Positions 34,140 through 45,924 are shown, counted from the first letter of the stretch. The stretch is 64,000 bases of DNA from Bombyx mori (GCF_030269925.1 NC_085123.1:5890001-5954000); one strand, 5' to 3'. Program-made: numbers and translations. Notes: generated from the sequence alone by a model not told the origin.

Positions 34140-34540
34140 AGGGCTTCGTATTCAAAATTAAATAAGCAATACGAATTTATTTAGTACGCCTCGCTGTTTG
34201 CACAATAAACACAATATAATTAATTTAAAACAAATTAAGACGAAAAGATGGGATATTCCGCAGTAGTGTTGTGACTCAAACATTAATCGTGAATTCGTGA
34301 CGTACCAAGCACATCCTCCATTTTAAACATGTATGCTTCATTCAACTCATTTTACATGTAATTATTGTCCTCGCTTTCTGAACGTGACCAGAGGCTGAGT
34401 CTTTTTGTTCGTTCTTTTTGTCACTTTTGTCACTTAAGTATCTTATTTACTATGTTTTTGTGCCGTTAATTAATCTAGGTTTCTTCCTGCTATTCGTAGG
34501 GAAATGTATATGGCCAATGCCATTGTTGTCAAGTAATGTA
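34140..34540. other. AT-rich, nothing recognised
   Basis: No gene or element recognised. Confidence 0.4.
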
Positions 34541-34542
34541 GG

Positions 34543-35350
34543 CTAGGTAATAAGAACGGCTTTGTAACAAAGAGACGAAGTGATTTCTTTGGAATCGATA
34601 GGGATTGCGTTATCATGGAGCAATAATGGTGAGGATCGATTCACGAGTCGGGGCTGCTTCACTGTAAGTTTTGCTGTCATTGTTCGGAGTTCGGCACAGT
34701 AGATATTTGCCGTTATTGCTTGACCAGATCGGAGAAAGCTATAGTCAATAACACCATGCTGAGACCACCAAACAGTTACCATTACCTTTTTATTGGTCAG
34801 CTTTGCTTTAGGACACTGTTGCGGCGTTTGATCTAGGGTCAGCCATTGCATTTTCCGCTTACGATTATCGTAAAGAATCCATTTTTCATCTCATGTCACA
34901 ATTTGACCCAATATTCCTACATTTCTGCATCGATTCAACAAAGCAACTCAAGTTTCAACGAGCGTTTCTTTCTGCAGATCAGTCAAATTATGAGGCACCC
35001 ATTTTTCATATTTTTTTATTTTATTGTTTTGACGCAAATGAATCAATATTGTTGGTAACGTAATGTTAAACCATGCCGCTAATTTCTGGGTAGTTTGGCT
35101 CGGATCGGCTTCCACCATCTCTTTCAATTCACTTTTATTCACATGTGTGGGCAGTCCTCCACGTGGTTCGTTCTTGAAATCAAAATTTCCATCACGAAAT
35201 CGTTTAAACCAAAATCGCACGGTGCGTTCATTAGCAGTCCCCTCTCCAAGCGCAACATTGATATTGCGAGCTGATCCTGCAGAATTAGTCCCGCAATGGA
35301 ATTCGTATGCAAAAATCACTCGAATTTTCGAAGTATTTATTTTTCTTGTC
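34543..35350 (-). pseudogene. Decayed mariner transposase (DD34D type)
   Basis: Reading the minus strand, the N-terminal DNA-binding half is open from 35319 to 34948 (NERTVRFWFKRFRDGNFD, VEADPSQTT, KWVPHNLT), as in mariner transposases. The frame then meets a TGA just before the first catalytic block, whose remains read DEKWILYDN. The second part (34851-34543) has the motif LVNRSSPLLLHDNA with the second catalytic Asp. The third catalytic Asp region (normally SPD...TD) is not recognisable. The usual ATG is TTA and a small insertion shifts the first codons. It is a dead copy. I found no matching inverted terminal repeats. Confidence 0.85.
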
Positions 35351-35359
35351 TAAGCTGAA

Positions 35360-36390
35360 CAAAAAAAACCCAACTGAAAGTCGATAATCGAATGTTGCAA
35401 ATTTTTTAAAAGAAGAACCTCATAGGTACCATTTAAAAAAAGTTTCACTCGAAAATCTCAAACTATGAAGGTTCTATGTCAACTCGAAGTACCTTTTACA
35501 ATAAAATGGCAATTTCATACTTTAATCCCTATTATTAATCCTGTCTATATGGCTTCATAAAATAAAATACCTTGTAGAAGGTAGGTTTTTATTTGGTCAT
35601 TACATAGAAAAGGATTTTAAAGCCTTTTTTGTAGTTAATAATGCTCTGCATTCTATTAACGTATCATTTGTTAACTTCAAAGGAACCCTCTCCGGCCTCG
35701 TTAGAGCAAAAAATACAAATTCAATGAACAATGCACAAACATAATGTCGAGTACCAGGGAGAGGGGAGTAGGGAGAGAAATGGGCTCGATGTTAGGGTTG
35801 TACGATGAAAGAGATGGGAATACTTGATTATATAAAAAATGAATTTGAATTTATTGGATTTTTCGGTATTAAGTACTGATATTTTTAACGTTATATCTTC
35901 TTTTTTTAAAGTTTTAACTGGACTTCTCAAATTATTCCCTCTTTTTATTTTGAAACGTACCACTGCTTAATGGTAGATATAAGTAGGATGGTGCGATTAA
36001 TGTTCATAGCTTGCGAAACCTGTTAAAGCTTTACCTAAAAAAGACTAAAGTCCAGTTTATCGACTGTTCCTGTAAAGTAGACAACCCTGAATTAATTGTG
36101 ACATGGACTAAGTTAGAAGTCAGGTTGAATTTACTAAGCCTGTTCAAAGCTCAAAAACAATTAAGTCGATTCGTTTTGGATTCGGAAGATAGAGTCCATT
36201 GAAATGTCGATTGAAATCAGTTAATATTTTAAGTACACCTCACGTATTTTTCACTATAAATTTGAAAAAAATCTCTTCCTCACTTCTTCTTTCATTTATA
36301 ATTTCTAAAGTTATTTCTATAGTATCGGCCTTTGTGTTTTTTTCATCCAATTTAGTTGAGATTTTGGGGAAAATTTCTTATTGACTTCGA
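35360..36390. other. AT-rich, nothing recognised
   Basis: Open frames of about 60-80 codons with no domain. It may include the mariner flanks, whose ends I could not define. Confidence 0.4.
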
Positions 36391-36394
36391 TAGT

Positions 36395-36500
36395 AGACGT
36401 GCTTACAGCCCCCTGCTGTTAGTTTGTAAGTGGGTACCATCGCTCATGAACATCAGTAATATCAGGGACACAGTTTAGCTCTTGGCTATCATTCTTTGCC
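36395..36500 (-). repeat. Dispersed repeat family G remnant
   Basis: 'gtaccatcgctcatgaacat' and 'cagtaatatcagggacacag' are a diverged version of the family core. It is old by its divergence. Confidence 0.4.
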
Positions 36501-36834
36501 AATAACGTTCCAATAAGCAGAATTAGAAGTCACACTCACCGGTAAATGCTATAAGAAGTTCATTACACAGCAAAATATAGGTATCTCTGCAAAACCTAGC
36601 ATAGAGCAATTACGTGGTGCAACGATATTAAAAAGAATTTTATTGGTGAACTTCAGATGGCGAATGACAACCTGCTGGAAATGACGTTTATGACAACGCA
36701 GACATTTGCTGACGTAGTCACTGAACTTTCATAAAGTCTAGACGAATTTTATCATTTCGCTATCAGAGTAGAACGAATGAATTTCATTTATATTGTAAAA
36801 TTTACGAGTATGTAGAAACAAATATCATGAGTTC

Positions 36835-36971
36835 GAACGAGATCATGAGATGGAATGAGCTCACGGTTCACCTGGTGAGTCGTTACCGGAGCCCATAGAT
36901 ATCACCACCCGAATACTGTACCCATATTTAGACATGAGACATAAGTCTCAGTCGTATATAATGACTGTCCA
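36835..36971 (-). mobile_element. Diverged Bm1-like SINE fragment
   Basis: 'gagctcacggttcacctggt' and 'ccggagcccatagatatca' followed by 'agacatgagacataagtctc' match the Bm1-like block. It ends abruptly against mariner-derived sequence. Confidence 0.55.
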
Positions 36972-36972
36972 A

Positions 36973-37552
36973 AAATTTTACAATTGAGCAACATTTTAAC
37001 AAACAAACTGACCGTATTTATGCTCAAAGCTCTAAGGAAGCTTCCCAATCAGTCGACAGAGTGCAACGTGGGCACTATCCGACTTCAGTGATGGTTTGGT
37101 ATTAGCTATGAAGGAGTGACTGAGCCATACTTTTGTGAAAAAGGTATCAAAACATCGGCACAAGTGTATCAAGATACCATTCTTGAGAAGGTAGTGAAGC
37201 CCCTTAACAACACCATGTTCAATAATTAAGAATGGTCCTTCCAGCAAGACTCGGCGCCAGGTTATAAAGCAGGGTCTACGCAGTCTTGATTGGAAACGAA
37301 CGTTTCGGACTTCATCAGAGCTGAAGACTGGCCGTCGTCTAGTCCCGATATTAATCCGCTGGATTTTGATTTATGGTCAGTTTTAGAGAGTACGGCTTGC
37401 TCTAAACGCCATGATAATTTGAAGTCCCTAAAACAATCCGTATGATTGGCAGTGAAACAATTTTCCCATGGAAAGAGTGCGTGCTTCTATTGATAACTGG
37501 CCTCAACGTTTAAAGGACTGTATTGCAGCCAATGGAGACCACTTCGAATAAG
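36973..37552 (+). pseudogene. Decayed Tc1/mariner-type transposase (DD37D spacing)
   Basis: The frame pieces read FTIEQHFNKQTDRIYAQ, then HYPTSVMVW, then (after a frameshift near 37094) ISYEGVTEPYFCEKGIK, then WSFQQDSAPGYKA, DWPSSSPDINPLDFDLWS and KRHDNLKSLK. Between the Asp of QQD and that of NPLD there are 37 residues, pointing to the maT/mori-like DD37D group. Stops interrupt it (for example TAA before the QQD segment and TGA within it), and the C-terminus is frameshifted. The N-terminus, including the first catalytic Asp, is missing at the junction with the SINE. It is a different lineage from the mariner at 34.5 kb. Confidence 0.8.
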
Positions 37553-37564
37553 CTTTTTGTACTT

Positions 37565-38200
37565 TAAATTGTTTAATATTTATGTATTAAACTAACACAT
37601 TGTAAAAGTGATAAATCTTATTTGCCATAGATTTTTTTTTTGTTTTCCTTTGTAACAGTATTTATGGCCAGACTAAGTATTTGTCATGTCTGATTGAAAA
37701 AATTGTTTCTGTGAAATATTCCATAGCCTCTACACATTAATATTATAGATCAGCATAGAAAGAAGATGCAGGTGGTATGCATAGCGATATTAGAACGAAA
37801 TGCGGCACTATTCACGCGTTTGTTGCCCTTAGAACTTCAGGGATGAGGGTGCAACGACCTCACAAAGCTACAGTCGAATACATAAGTATTTTCTTTACTC
37901 GAGAGCTGAGCATCGCGAATATCAAGACAAAACCTTTTCATGCTAAGGGCTTTATTTTTATAGTCATTTGCTTATTTCTAGTTCGTTACAAAAGACGGTT
38001 CAATTTTTCCAGAATAACAATAAATTCATTTCCATTGTTGTAGTCTCGTCGAATTTAAATGTCGTATATACATATTATTCGATAGATGGTATTGCGAAGG
38101 TATTGGTAGAAGGTATTGAAAGAAGGTTTTAATTGTAAGGGATTTCTGTTAAATGTTATTTGTTATATTTTTTTCTTCGGTTTTCGCAAATCGGTTTTAA
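37565..38200. other. AT-rich, nothing recognised
   Basis: A frame at 37777-38043 begins with ATG and has 88 codons but no recognisable domain. I treat it as chance. Confidence 0.4.
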
Positions 38201-38208
38201 TCTATCTA

Positions 38209-38491
38209 TCTATATATAAATGAATTGCTGTTCGTTAGTCTCGCTAAAACTCGAGAACGGCTGGACCGATTTGGGTAATTTTTGGTCTTGAATTATTTGT
38301 CGAAGTCCAGAGAAGGTTTAAAAGATATATAAATATGAAAATGCTTGGAATTGAATAAAAATAACATATTTGTTTTTTCTTTAATGCGTCCCCCGTCGGA
38401 CGGATTCTTTTTGTTTGTTTTAAGTTTATTTTATACAAAAGTTTAGGTTATTTATCGATTGAGGCACTACGAAGTCTGTCGGGTCAGCTAG
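38209..38491 (+). mobile_element. Non-autonomous Helitron, family H2
   Basis: A|TC start 'tctatatataaatgaattgc', internal 'tcgagaacggctggaccgat', end 'gtctgtcgggtcagctag' followed by T. About 283 bp. An inverted sister is at 43549-43803. Confidence 0.85.
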
Positions 38492-38494
38492 TTA

Positions 38495-38980
38495 TACATA
38501 AAAATTATTACATAAAACATGACATTGGACACATTTGTAAGATCTAGTTTCAACAATCGCTTTCGTATTCAAACAATTCTTGTTAATTTTATGCTGCGTT
38601 TAAACAACAAACTCGCGTTCATGCAAATTTGCTTGTTCTCTCGATTCTATGTCAGCAGTGCGTTATGAAGTGCTAATTAAATGTCAAACGAAAGTTTGTC
38701 AGCATGATAATAGTGAGGTTGACTCGACAGCATATTCTTATTTAAATATGCCAGCGTTTCTATTCCTCTGCTGAACATTAAATTTATTCATATTTGATGT
38801 TTAGCCTGCATATAAAAAAAATAAAAATAGTCATTTTACTTTGCTCAGAATTCATTAATGTGGTCGATTAACGATTACAAAGGATAACTCAAAACGTCGT
38901 CTCAAAACTCTCGTCGGTCAGAGCTTGATGAAATTAAAATGGGATTATATAAGAAGCACCAACTTTTAAATTAAAAAACT
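38495..38980. other. AT-rich, nothing recognised
   Basis: No gene or element recognised. Confidence 0.4.
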
Positions 38981-38986
38981 AATGGC

Positions 38987-39358
38987 ACTCGGGGACTGCC
39001 GCGGTAAAGCTATTGCATAGCATTTTTATCAACTTATGCAATTATAATTAAACAATAATAGTTTAATATTAAAACAATAATAAAATAAGACCACGCTTTA
39101 TTTATAAATATTAACAAAAGCAAAACATTAACTGTCCCCTTCACACTCATAAGCTAGACCCCGCTAGAGGGAGATGGGCAGACTTTTCATGATGCGGATG
39201 CAGTGCGACGTCACGCCATGCGCAACATGTGAATGTATTGAACGCGAGCTATATGGTAGGCGGAGTGGGGAGTGTTAAATTTTATTTTCGTTACGGAATT
39301 TCTGAATTCGGTCGCCACGCTCAAAGCCCGCGATAAAAGCTATGCAATAGCTTAAAAC
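38987..39358 (+). mobile_element. Repeat family M2, copy 1
   Basis: Begins 'ggcactcggggactgccgcg', then 'aaagctattgcatagc', and ends 'gctatgcaatagctt', so the near-ends are inverted repeats of about 15 bp. The interior includes 'cgttacggaatttc' and 'gaacgcgagctatatggtag'. The same order occurs inverted at 54479-55103, showing a mobile family, probably a MITE. Confidence 0.7.
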
Positions 39359-39359
39359 A

Positions 39360-40090
39360 TAATCATCATCGGTTCATCTAGAAAAAGTTCTGAGATAACA
39401 CACAAAAAAATGTGAGAACCTAATTTTGAAATCGGTTGGCTGATACATTAGATTATCTTTGAAATTAGTTTTAATTAAAAAAGCAAATTTCGATGATGTG
39501 AGTTGCTGGGAGGGCAAAAAAAATTAATCTTTGCTAATAATTGGAGAGCGTTGAGAAGGGCTATCAATTAAAAAAATAATTGTATTTCTTCGAAGCGCCT
39601 TACTAATTTTTTTTCGCTTTTTTCTTTACAAATACATGTTGCTCTATAAGTTTGAAAGGTGCCCTTTTGAGCCCTTGGTTGCTTTCAGAAATTTAGTTCA
39701 GATATTCTCAAGCAGATGCTTTAAAAAAAAGTTCCACTTTAAAGTTGAAGAGGCAAAAACAAGAATCAACGTACCTAATCGGCTCATAGTATGTTCTATG
39801 GTTTTTTGCGGATCATAGACATAATTAAAAGTACTTTTACGGCTTAATTTCGTTTTTTTATCGTCATAATGTTATTTATAACTTTTCGAATACTTTATAG
39901 CTTTCTTGTCGTGAAGATAAAACCCAAATCAAACGAACTGCACGACCACAATATACTGTTACATCGTTTTGTTTGAAATGAAACGAAAAGTTTAGATTTT
40001 TTTCTAAATAATATACGGCGGTACTTAGTACAATATTCAAATGTCGATGCATAACACTTTAGTTATCCTTGAAAACGAAAACTGTAAAGT
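39360..40090. other. AT-rich, nothing recognised
   Basis: No gene or element recognised. Confidence 0.4.
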
Positions 40091-40091
40091 A

Positions 40092-40316
40092 ACGGCCCAC
40101 TTGGTGTAAAGTGGTTACTGGAGCCTATAGACATCTACAACGTAAATGCGCCACCCATCTTGAGATATATTATAAGTTGTAAGGTCTCAGTATGGTTACA
40201 ACGGCTGCCCCGCCCTTCATACTGAAACGCATTACTGTTTCACGGCAGAAATAGGCAGGGTGGTGGCACCTACCCGTGCGGACTCACAAGAGGACCTACC
40301 ACCGGTAAATCGTTAC
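40092..40316 (-). mobile_element. Bm1-like SINE, truncated at both ends
   Basis: Lacks the T-run tail and the tRNA-like head. It runs from 'acggcccacttggtgtaaag' to 'aggacctaccaccggtaa' with a four-base TTAT insertion-like change near 40170. Confidence 0.8.
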
Positions 40317-40461
40317 TTACCAAGTTATAACCGAGAAATGAAAAGAAATACTTCAAAAAAATGGGAACAATTTATTTCGGTTTCAGAGTCGTCTCCTTTT
40401 TGGAAGTCGAATAAAAAGTGATTTTGAATTCAATCATATTCTTATTACCATTGTATCAATT

Positions 40462-40674
40462 ACTGGCGACCCGCAATCGCTTCGCTTCGGAAACTGTAAT
40501 TTATTATTGATTTCTCGACTATTTAATGGATGTTATTATACATATAAACCTTCCTCTTCAATCACTCTATCTATTAAAAAAAACCGCATCAAAATCCGTT
40601 GCGTAGTTTTAAAGATTTAAGCATACATAGTGATATAGGGACAGAGAAAGCGACTTTGTTTTATACTATGTAGT
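40462..40674 (-). mobile_element. Helitron-like short element
   Basis: The minus strand starts 'cactacatagtataaaacaa' followed by 'gtcgctttctctgtccctat' and 'acgcaacggattttgatgcg', and ends in a GC-rich 'cgaagcgattgcgggtcgcc'. I recognise the start as a common lepidopteran Helitron-type sequence. The last bases (CCAGT) deviate from CTAGT, so the class is less certain. Confidence 0.55.
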
Positions 40675-40679
40675 GGTTT

Positions 40680-41030
40680 TTTAAATTCATTCAAGTCGCT
40701 TAAGTCTGTTTAAAATGTCTATTAAAATAGTTTCGTAAATTGTATGACCGCGAAAGACGGTTTCACGCCTTAAATGACCAAGGTACGGATCCATTAACCT
40801 TTTTGACTTTCACTTTAGTGACGAAGTTGACAAATTACATTTAGAACTACCTGAGTGAACTCGCCCATGTTAATGCAATGACGTACACAATTGATTAACT
40901 ATGAAGTATGTTAAAGTTGTTGTGTATCCGATCTCGGGTTCTCAAACTTTGACCGCGGAAGGACTAAATGACCCATCTATTTGTGAGTGTTATCAGCACA
41001 AAATCTATGCATTTGCGTAATTATATAGCA
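40680..41030. other. AT-rich, nothing recognised
   Basis: No gene or element recognised. Confidence 0.4.
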
Positions 41031-41031
41031 A

Positions 41032-41808
41032 CTAGCTTTTGCCCGCGACTTCGTCCGCGTGGAATAGTTACTTTGGCGTAACTCTAAATTTTACCCGCCT
41101 CTTCATTTACGTAGAAAGTGAAAATATTTTTGAATAATAGAACGTTAAAGAGTTATTTAGGTACCAAAATCATGATTTTTAACCGAGTTTAAAAGAGACT
41201 CTCATACATTAGACCAGTGATTCTCAACCTTTTTTTTGTTGCGGCACATATTTAACGATTTCAAAATTTGGCGGCCCACAAAAAAAAAAGAAAAATTATT
41301 TACTTACTACAACACACTGCATAAATAGTTTATCAAAAAATTTTAATGTACGAAATAAGCTAAAATATACTATAATTTTTTTTTGTGGATTTAAATATAT
41401 ATTCATGTTTAAAATATTTTTCTTTTCAAATGATATAATTTAATGATATTAACATTATATATTCGCAAAATTTTTCTTCACACTTTTGAAATTTAGCGGC
41501 ACACAAAAGTGCCGCGGAACAGTGGTTGAGAATCACTGCATTAGACAGATACAGATACAGAGAAGACTCTCATACATGACTTTAGCGAAACTTGAACCGT
41601 TTCCGCAGCGTACGCAGTAGAAGCTCTCAAACCTCAGGGATTAAAACCCTGATTTTCAAACATTCTTTATTGGTGCTTCGCTTGCATTGGTCTTAGCGTG
41701 ATGTTGTATAGCCTTCCTCGATAAATGGGCTATCTAACACTGAAAGATTTTTTAAATCGGACCAGTAGTTCCTGAGATTACTCTTCAGCTTTATAATATT
41801 AGTATAGA
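41032..41808 (-). mobile_element. Helitron-type element carrying a nested hAT MITE
   Basis: The plus strand starts A+CTAG with 'ctagcttttgcccgcgactt' and ends 'tataatattagtatag' plus A, which on the minus strand gives A|TC...CTAG|T. Without the nested 324-bp insert and its duplication the element is about 445 bp. No coding capacity. Confidence 0.75.
41215..41538. mobile_element. hAT-type MITE with 8-bp target-site duplication
   Basis: Perfect 15-bp terminal inverted repeats, 'cagtgattctcaacc' at 41215-41229 and 'ggttgagaatcactg' at 41524-41538, flanked on both sides by the exact 8-bp direct repeat 'cattagac' (41207-41214 and 41539-41546). An 8-bp duplication and CAGNG...TTCTCAACC ends are hallmarks of hAT elements. 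It is 324 bp, AT-rich and non-coding. It sits inside a Helitron, so it arrived later. Confidence 0.92.
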
Positions 41809-41837
41809 TTAGAATGTATTGTGAGCTTAGACAGAAG

Positions 41838-41955
41838 CCTAGACGCGTTCCGGTTTGAAGGGCGGGGCGGTTATTATACTATAGAACTGAGATTTCGATC
41901 CCATGTCTGAAGAGGGCGTTATTCGTACTGTGATATCAGTGGTCTCCTATAACTA
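41838..41955 (+). mobile_element. Diverged plus-strand Bm1-like SINE fragment
   Basis: 'cgttccggtttgaagggcgg' and later 'ctgagatttcgatcccatg' follow the Bm1 order in the plus direction. It is clearly older than the minus-strand copies. Confidence 0.5.
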
Positions 41956-41959
41956 GGAA

Positions 41960-42430
41960 AGGGTTAAGAAAAAGTTTTATTGAAAGTCCAGAAGATATTT
42001 GGTCCATTTTCGTTTGAAACAAATCATAAATGAACTCTGAACGAGATAGGTCACCAGATATAAATACAAAAAAATTAAATTACTTGATCTCAACGTAAAT
42101 TATCTGTTCGGCTGTTAATCTTAATATTAGCGGGCTAGCTTTGACGCCAGCATCGTTGATAAGCAATAGCAAGCAAGCACCCTTAAATCGATCGATGTTC
42201 GTCTGTGTCCAAAAGCAACAAAAAAAGCTACGGGCCGCTAATGGCATGCTCTTTTTTGAGATACGTTCGTTATGCTGTGACTGTAATAAGCAATCGTGCG
42301 TTTTTGTTTGATAAGTAGAATGGCACTTGTACAAATACAATTAAGACTTAATTTTATATAGGCAGCGGCATAATATTCTTATTTCTATGGGCTCCGGTAC
42401 CGGTCTACACAAATTTGTAACTATTTTATT
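41960..42430. other. AT-rich, nothing recognised
   Basis: 'aaagttttattgaaagtc', 'atttggtccat' and 'tcgtttgaaacaaatcataa' recur near 46815-46880, so part of this belongs to an unnamed dispersed repeat. Confidence 0.4.
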
Positions 42431-42432
42431 TT

Positions 42433-42668
42433 TACTTTTATTGCTTAGGTGGGTGGACGAGCTCACGGCCCACCTGGTGTTAAGTAGTTACCGGAGCCCA
42501 TAGACATTTACAACGTGAATACCGCCACCCACCTCGAGACATGAGTTCTTAAGTTTCAGTTTTTACAGTACAACGGCTTGGGTGGGCCTTCAAACCGAAA
42601 CGCATTACCGCTTCACGGCAGAAATAGGTAGGGTGGTGGAACCTACCCAATACGCCCTACCAACAGTA
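42433..42668 (-). mobile_element. Bm1-like SINE, 5'-truncated
   Basis: Runs from 'attgcttaggtgggtggacg' to 'acgccctaccaacagtaaa', with a small deletion where the other copies have 'cggactcacaagaggtcc'. Confidence 0.8.
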
Positions 42669-42669
42669 A

Positions 42670-43545
42670 AAAAATAACCAGTAACTAATTGCCTTACACA
42701 TAAAGTTTAAATTTGACAAAGATAAACCAAATAATAGCTTGAAACGTTAAATAGAAGTCTGGAACATTTATTAGAAAAAAAGATAATCGGACAATTGACT
42801 AGGAAAAGGTCACAGTAAATACGGTAATACGCAGATAAGTAACGTAAGTATATCAAAGTTCAAACAGACAGTATCAAGAATACAAGAACCTTAACCATTT
42901 CGTTTCATATTAAATTAAGATAAGACAGCCTTATTAAATTTAAACACTTAATTTTCACTAGATGATGACCGAGCTTTGCTTGTTTTTTTTTTGATAACGC
43001 CATCTTGTTGTGTCTTTAAAGCGGTTAGTTGCCCTCAATTAAGAAAAATAGTATTATTATTCGCCAATAGATGTCGGGAAGAGTTGATTATTGAAAACAC
43101 GAATAAAACAACATTTTCGGAAAATAAATCGTAGCTAGATCGATTTATCGCCCCCGAAATCCCCGTTTATGAAAATCGTTGGAGCCGTTTCCGAGATTCA
43201 GATTATATACATATATATTAATATACAAGAGTTGCTCGTTTCAAGGTATAAGATAATAATCTGTATTAGTTCGTCTCGTTTTACTGAGCTCAAAAGCCTT
43301 TTTATTTTCGTACAGAACACAGCCGCAATTTTGTGCCCGTTGATGTTGTTGTTGTTGTTGTTGTTGTAGTCCTAGGGTACCCCGCTGGTACATAGAGCGC
43401 TCACAAGTTGTCTCCACTTGACCTTGATATCAATCTAGGTCATGACGGCAGTCCTCATCTTTTGTACCAGAACACGATTGAAATTATTGTGCATAACCAG
43501 AAACATCAAGACGTCCTATATAGTTTCAAAATGAAGTTTTATTTC
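42670..43545. other. AT-rich with a GTT microsatellite
   Basis: A (GTT)n tract lies at about 43341-43366. No gene recognised. Confidence 0.45.
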
Positions 43546-43548
43546 ATA

Positions 43549-43803
43549 CTAGCTGACCCGGCAGACTTCATAGTGCCTTAGTCTATAAATAAAATACCTA
43601 ACTTTTGTATAAAATAAACTTAAAACAAACAAAAGGAATCCGTCCGATGGGGGACACATCAAAGGGAAAACAAAACTGTTATTATTATTTAATTCTGAGC
43701 ATTTTCATATTTATTCAAGGCCAAAATTAGCCAAATCGGTCCAGCCGTTCTCTAGTTTTAGCGAGACTAAAGAATAGCAATTCATTTTTAAGTTAAGTAT
43801 AGA
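43549..43803 (-). mobile_element. Non-autonomous Helitron, family H2
   Basis: Inverted sister of 38209-38491: the plus strand starts 'ctagctgacccggcagactt' and ends 'agttaagtatag' plus A, giving A|TC...CTAG|T on the minus strand. About 255 bp. Confidence 0.85.
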
Positions 43804-43804
43804 T

Positions 43805-43930
43805 ATGTACAGAACTCACATGCTGCCTACGAGATCCATAGACAACACAGAATGTATTCCACCGCCCAAAATGAGTCACGAGTTATTCTCAATAACTTTG
43901 TAGTAATGACTGTAATAAACTGCATGACTT
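43805..43930 (-). mobile_element. Very diverged Bm1-like SINE remnant
   Basis: 'gatccatagacaacacagaa' and 'ccaccgcccaaaatgagtca' loosely follow the Bm1-like order directly beside the Helitron. Confidence 0.35.
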
Positions 43931-44095
43931 ATTCGCGAATTGAGGTTTCATTGAGTTATGATTGGGATTTATGTCCACTTGGATTTCGAACTCCTTATAA
44001 ACGTGTTTGGATTGATGTCAATAATAATGATAATGACTATATTAGGTGGGCGTACGATTAAAAAAAGTTCTAAATTTTCGTGCCGAGACGCAAAA

Positions 44096-44205
44096 AAATC
44101 TCTGGTTTTCTTTTCTTCTTCTGAGTCGGTCTCTTCATTGATGAAAGTCGTGTCTAATCTAAAATATGGACCATTTGATGCGCAATGCTTCCCCACGTCT
44201 GTATG
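44096..44205 (-). mobile_element. RTE-type LINE 3' end fragment
   Basis: The minus strand reads 'agacgtggggaagcattg' followed by 'cagattagacacgac' style sequence and 'gaagagaccgactcagaag', matching 8289-8375. Only the last codons and 3' UTR remain. Confidence 0.7.
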
Positions 44206-44239
44206 CAGATGTGGGGAGCGTAGAAATAAACAAATATAA

Positions 44240-45520
44240 AATAAAGTAATAAGAAAAAAATAAACAAAAGAAACAAAACTAATAAATCTATTGCTATTTC
44301 TAGATTTTAATTAAGTTTTCTGTATCCACATACATACTTGTAGTTCAATGTTAATTTTAGTTAATTTTAAAACTAAAGAATGGAAATTGCGTTTATGAAA
44401 CCCCACTAAGAAAATTTAAGAAAAACGGCTTTACTGTTCGTTTTCATTTAAAATGAATATTAAATTTAAATCATTATAGACGCAGTGAATATTTTTAACC
44501 TCTTTTATGAATTATTAACGTACTTTAAGCACATGATATCTATTTGGTATGCAGAATCACGCGCGTCGCGCGATTTAAATTGAGCATTGATGTGTTTTCT
44601 CATTAATTTTTTCATCATGTCTTTTATGATCCCTTTTACGCTTGTATTTTATTTTCTTTAAACGTACATCGTTAAGAGCGAACGCATTGTAAGAAGATCT
44701 AAGATTAGTCCCGTGTTTTTATGTAAAGTATTCGCTGAATTAATTCCAAAGTAATGAGCTTTATTACTCTTAAACAAAATCACCAGAGATTAAGCTTTAG
44801 AGCTATAAGCTACACTAACATTAAAATTTGTATTAAATTATACTAAATAATAATATGTTGGCTGTCTGAAAATTTCAGAGTAAAAATATTTTAATAGGAT
44901 TCTGATTTCTTTTATAAGACGATTTAAAAGATAAATTATCTTTTTGACAGCGAAACGTTAAAATAGCCGCATGAGCCGCAGAACTCGTTTTCTCGGAAAA
45001 ATATCTGACATTTAATTATCTTAAGGATTCGTTTATTTATTTGCCATTTAAAAATAATCTAATAACAGTTTTAAAAAGACATCATACATGCCCGAAAAAC
45101 GTATTTTCTTTTGCGATGGAAATACATTTTTTTTTCTTAACTCACACTGAGAGCCCAGTAATTTACTTTGGGTATCTTGAATAAGCCCAATCAAATCCTT
45201 TGCTCCAAAAACGTCGAGTAAATATGTTAAATACGACAAATGTCCTTACAGCGAATCCTTGTATCAAGTACTTAATACTGACATATTTCGTATTGTCGTT
45301 TCCAATAAATTAAAGAGTAAGGCAAGTGATCTGTTATGTCACGTGATTTACTGAGCATTATCCGTAGACGTTTCTCGATAAAACGCTATATTATGTACTC
45401 GGCGCATGTCGTGATCCTGTCATAAAAAAATGTAACAAACAAAACGGTAAACAATATTTTACGTCTCCCGAAGAAATATCGGGACATACTTAATGTAATG
45501 TTATTTCTTAATTTCAAAGT
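44240..45520. other. AT-rich, nothing recognised
   Basis: No gene, RNA or bounded repeat recognised. Confidence 0.45.
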
Positions 45521-45921
45521 TGGACGAGCTCACAGCCCACCTGATGTTAAGTGGTTACTGGAGCCCATAGACATCTACGACGTAAATGCGCCACCCACTT
45601 GAGATATAAGTTCTAAGGTATCAAGTATAGTTACAACGGCTGCCCCACCCTTCAAACCGAAACGCATTACTGCTTCACGGCAGAAATAGGCAGGGCGGTG
45701 GTACCCACCCGCGCGGACTCACAAGAGGTCCTACCACCAGTAATTACGCAAATTATAATTTTGCGGGTTTCATTTTTATTACACGATATTAATTCCTTCA
45801 CCGTGGAAGTCAATCGTGAACATTTCATTAGAAAAATTGGTACCCGCCTGAGATTCGAACACCGGTGCATCGCTCAACACGAATGCACCGGACGTCTTAT
45901 CCCTTAGGCCACGACGACTTC
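45521..45921 (-). mobile_element. Bm1-like SINE with its tRNA-derived head
   Basis: The most complete 5' region in the window. Read on the minus strand it starts 'gaagtcgtcgtggcctaagg' with an A-box-like TGGCCTAAGGG, then a B-box-like GTGTTCGAATC about 45 bases later, the internal RNA polymerase III promoter inherited from a tRNA. The 3' tail is missing at the left edge. It serves as reference for the truncated copies. Confidence 0.88.
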
Positions 45922-45924
45922 ATC

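Noticed and set aside
43341..43366. Regular (GTT)n, (GAT)n, (GT)n and (CT)n tracts as possible CRISPR-like or regulatory arrays
   Set aside because: They are simple microsatellites without spacers. No CRISPR array is expected or seen in this eukaryotic DNA.
45840..45921. tRNA-like sequence with A and B boxes
   Set aside because: It continues into a Bm1-like SINE body and lacks a foldable acceptor stem, so it is a SINE promoter and not a tRNA gene.
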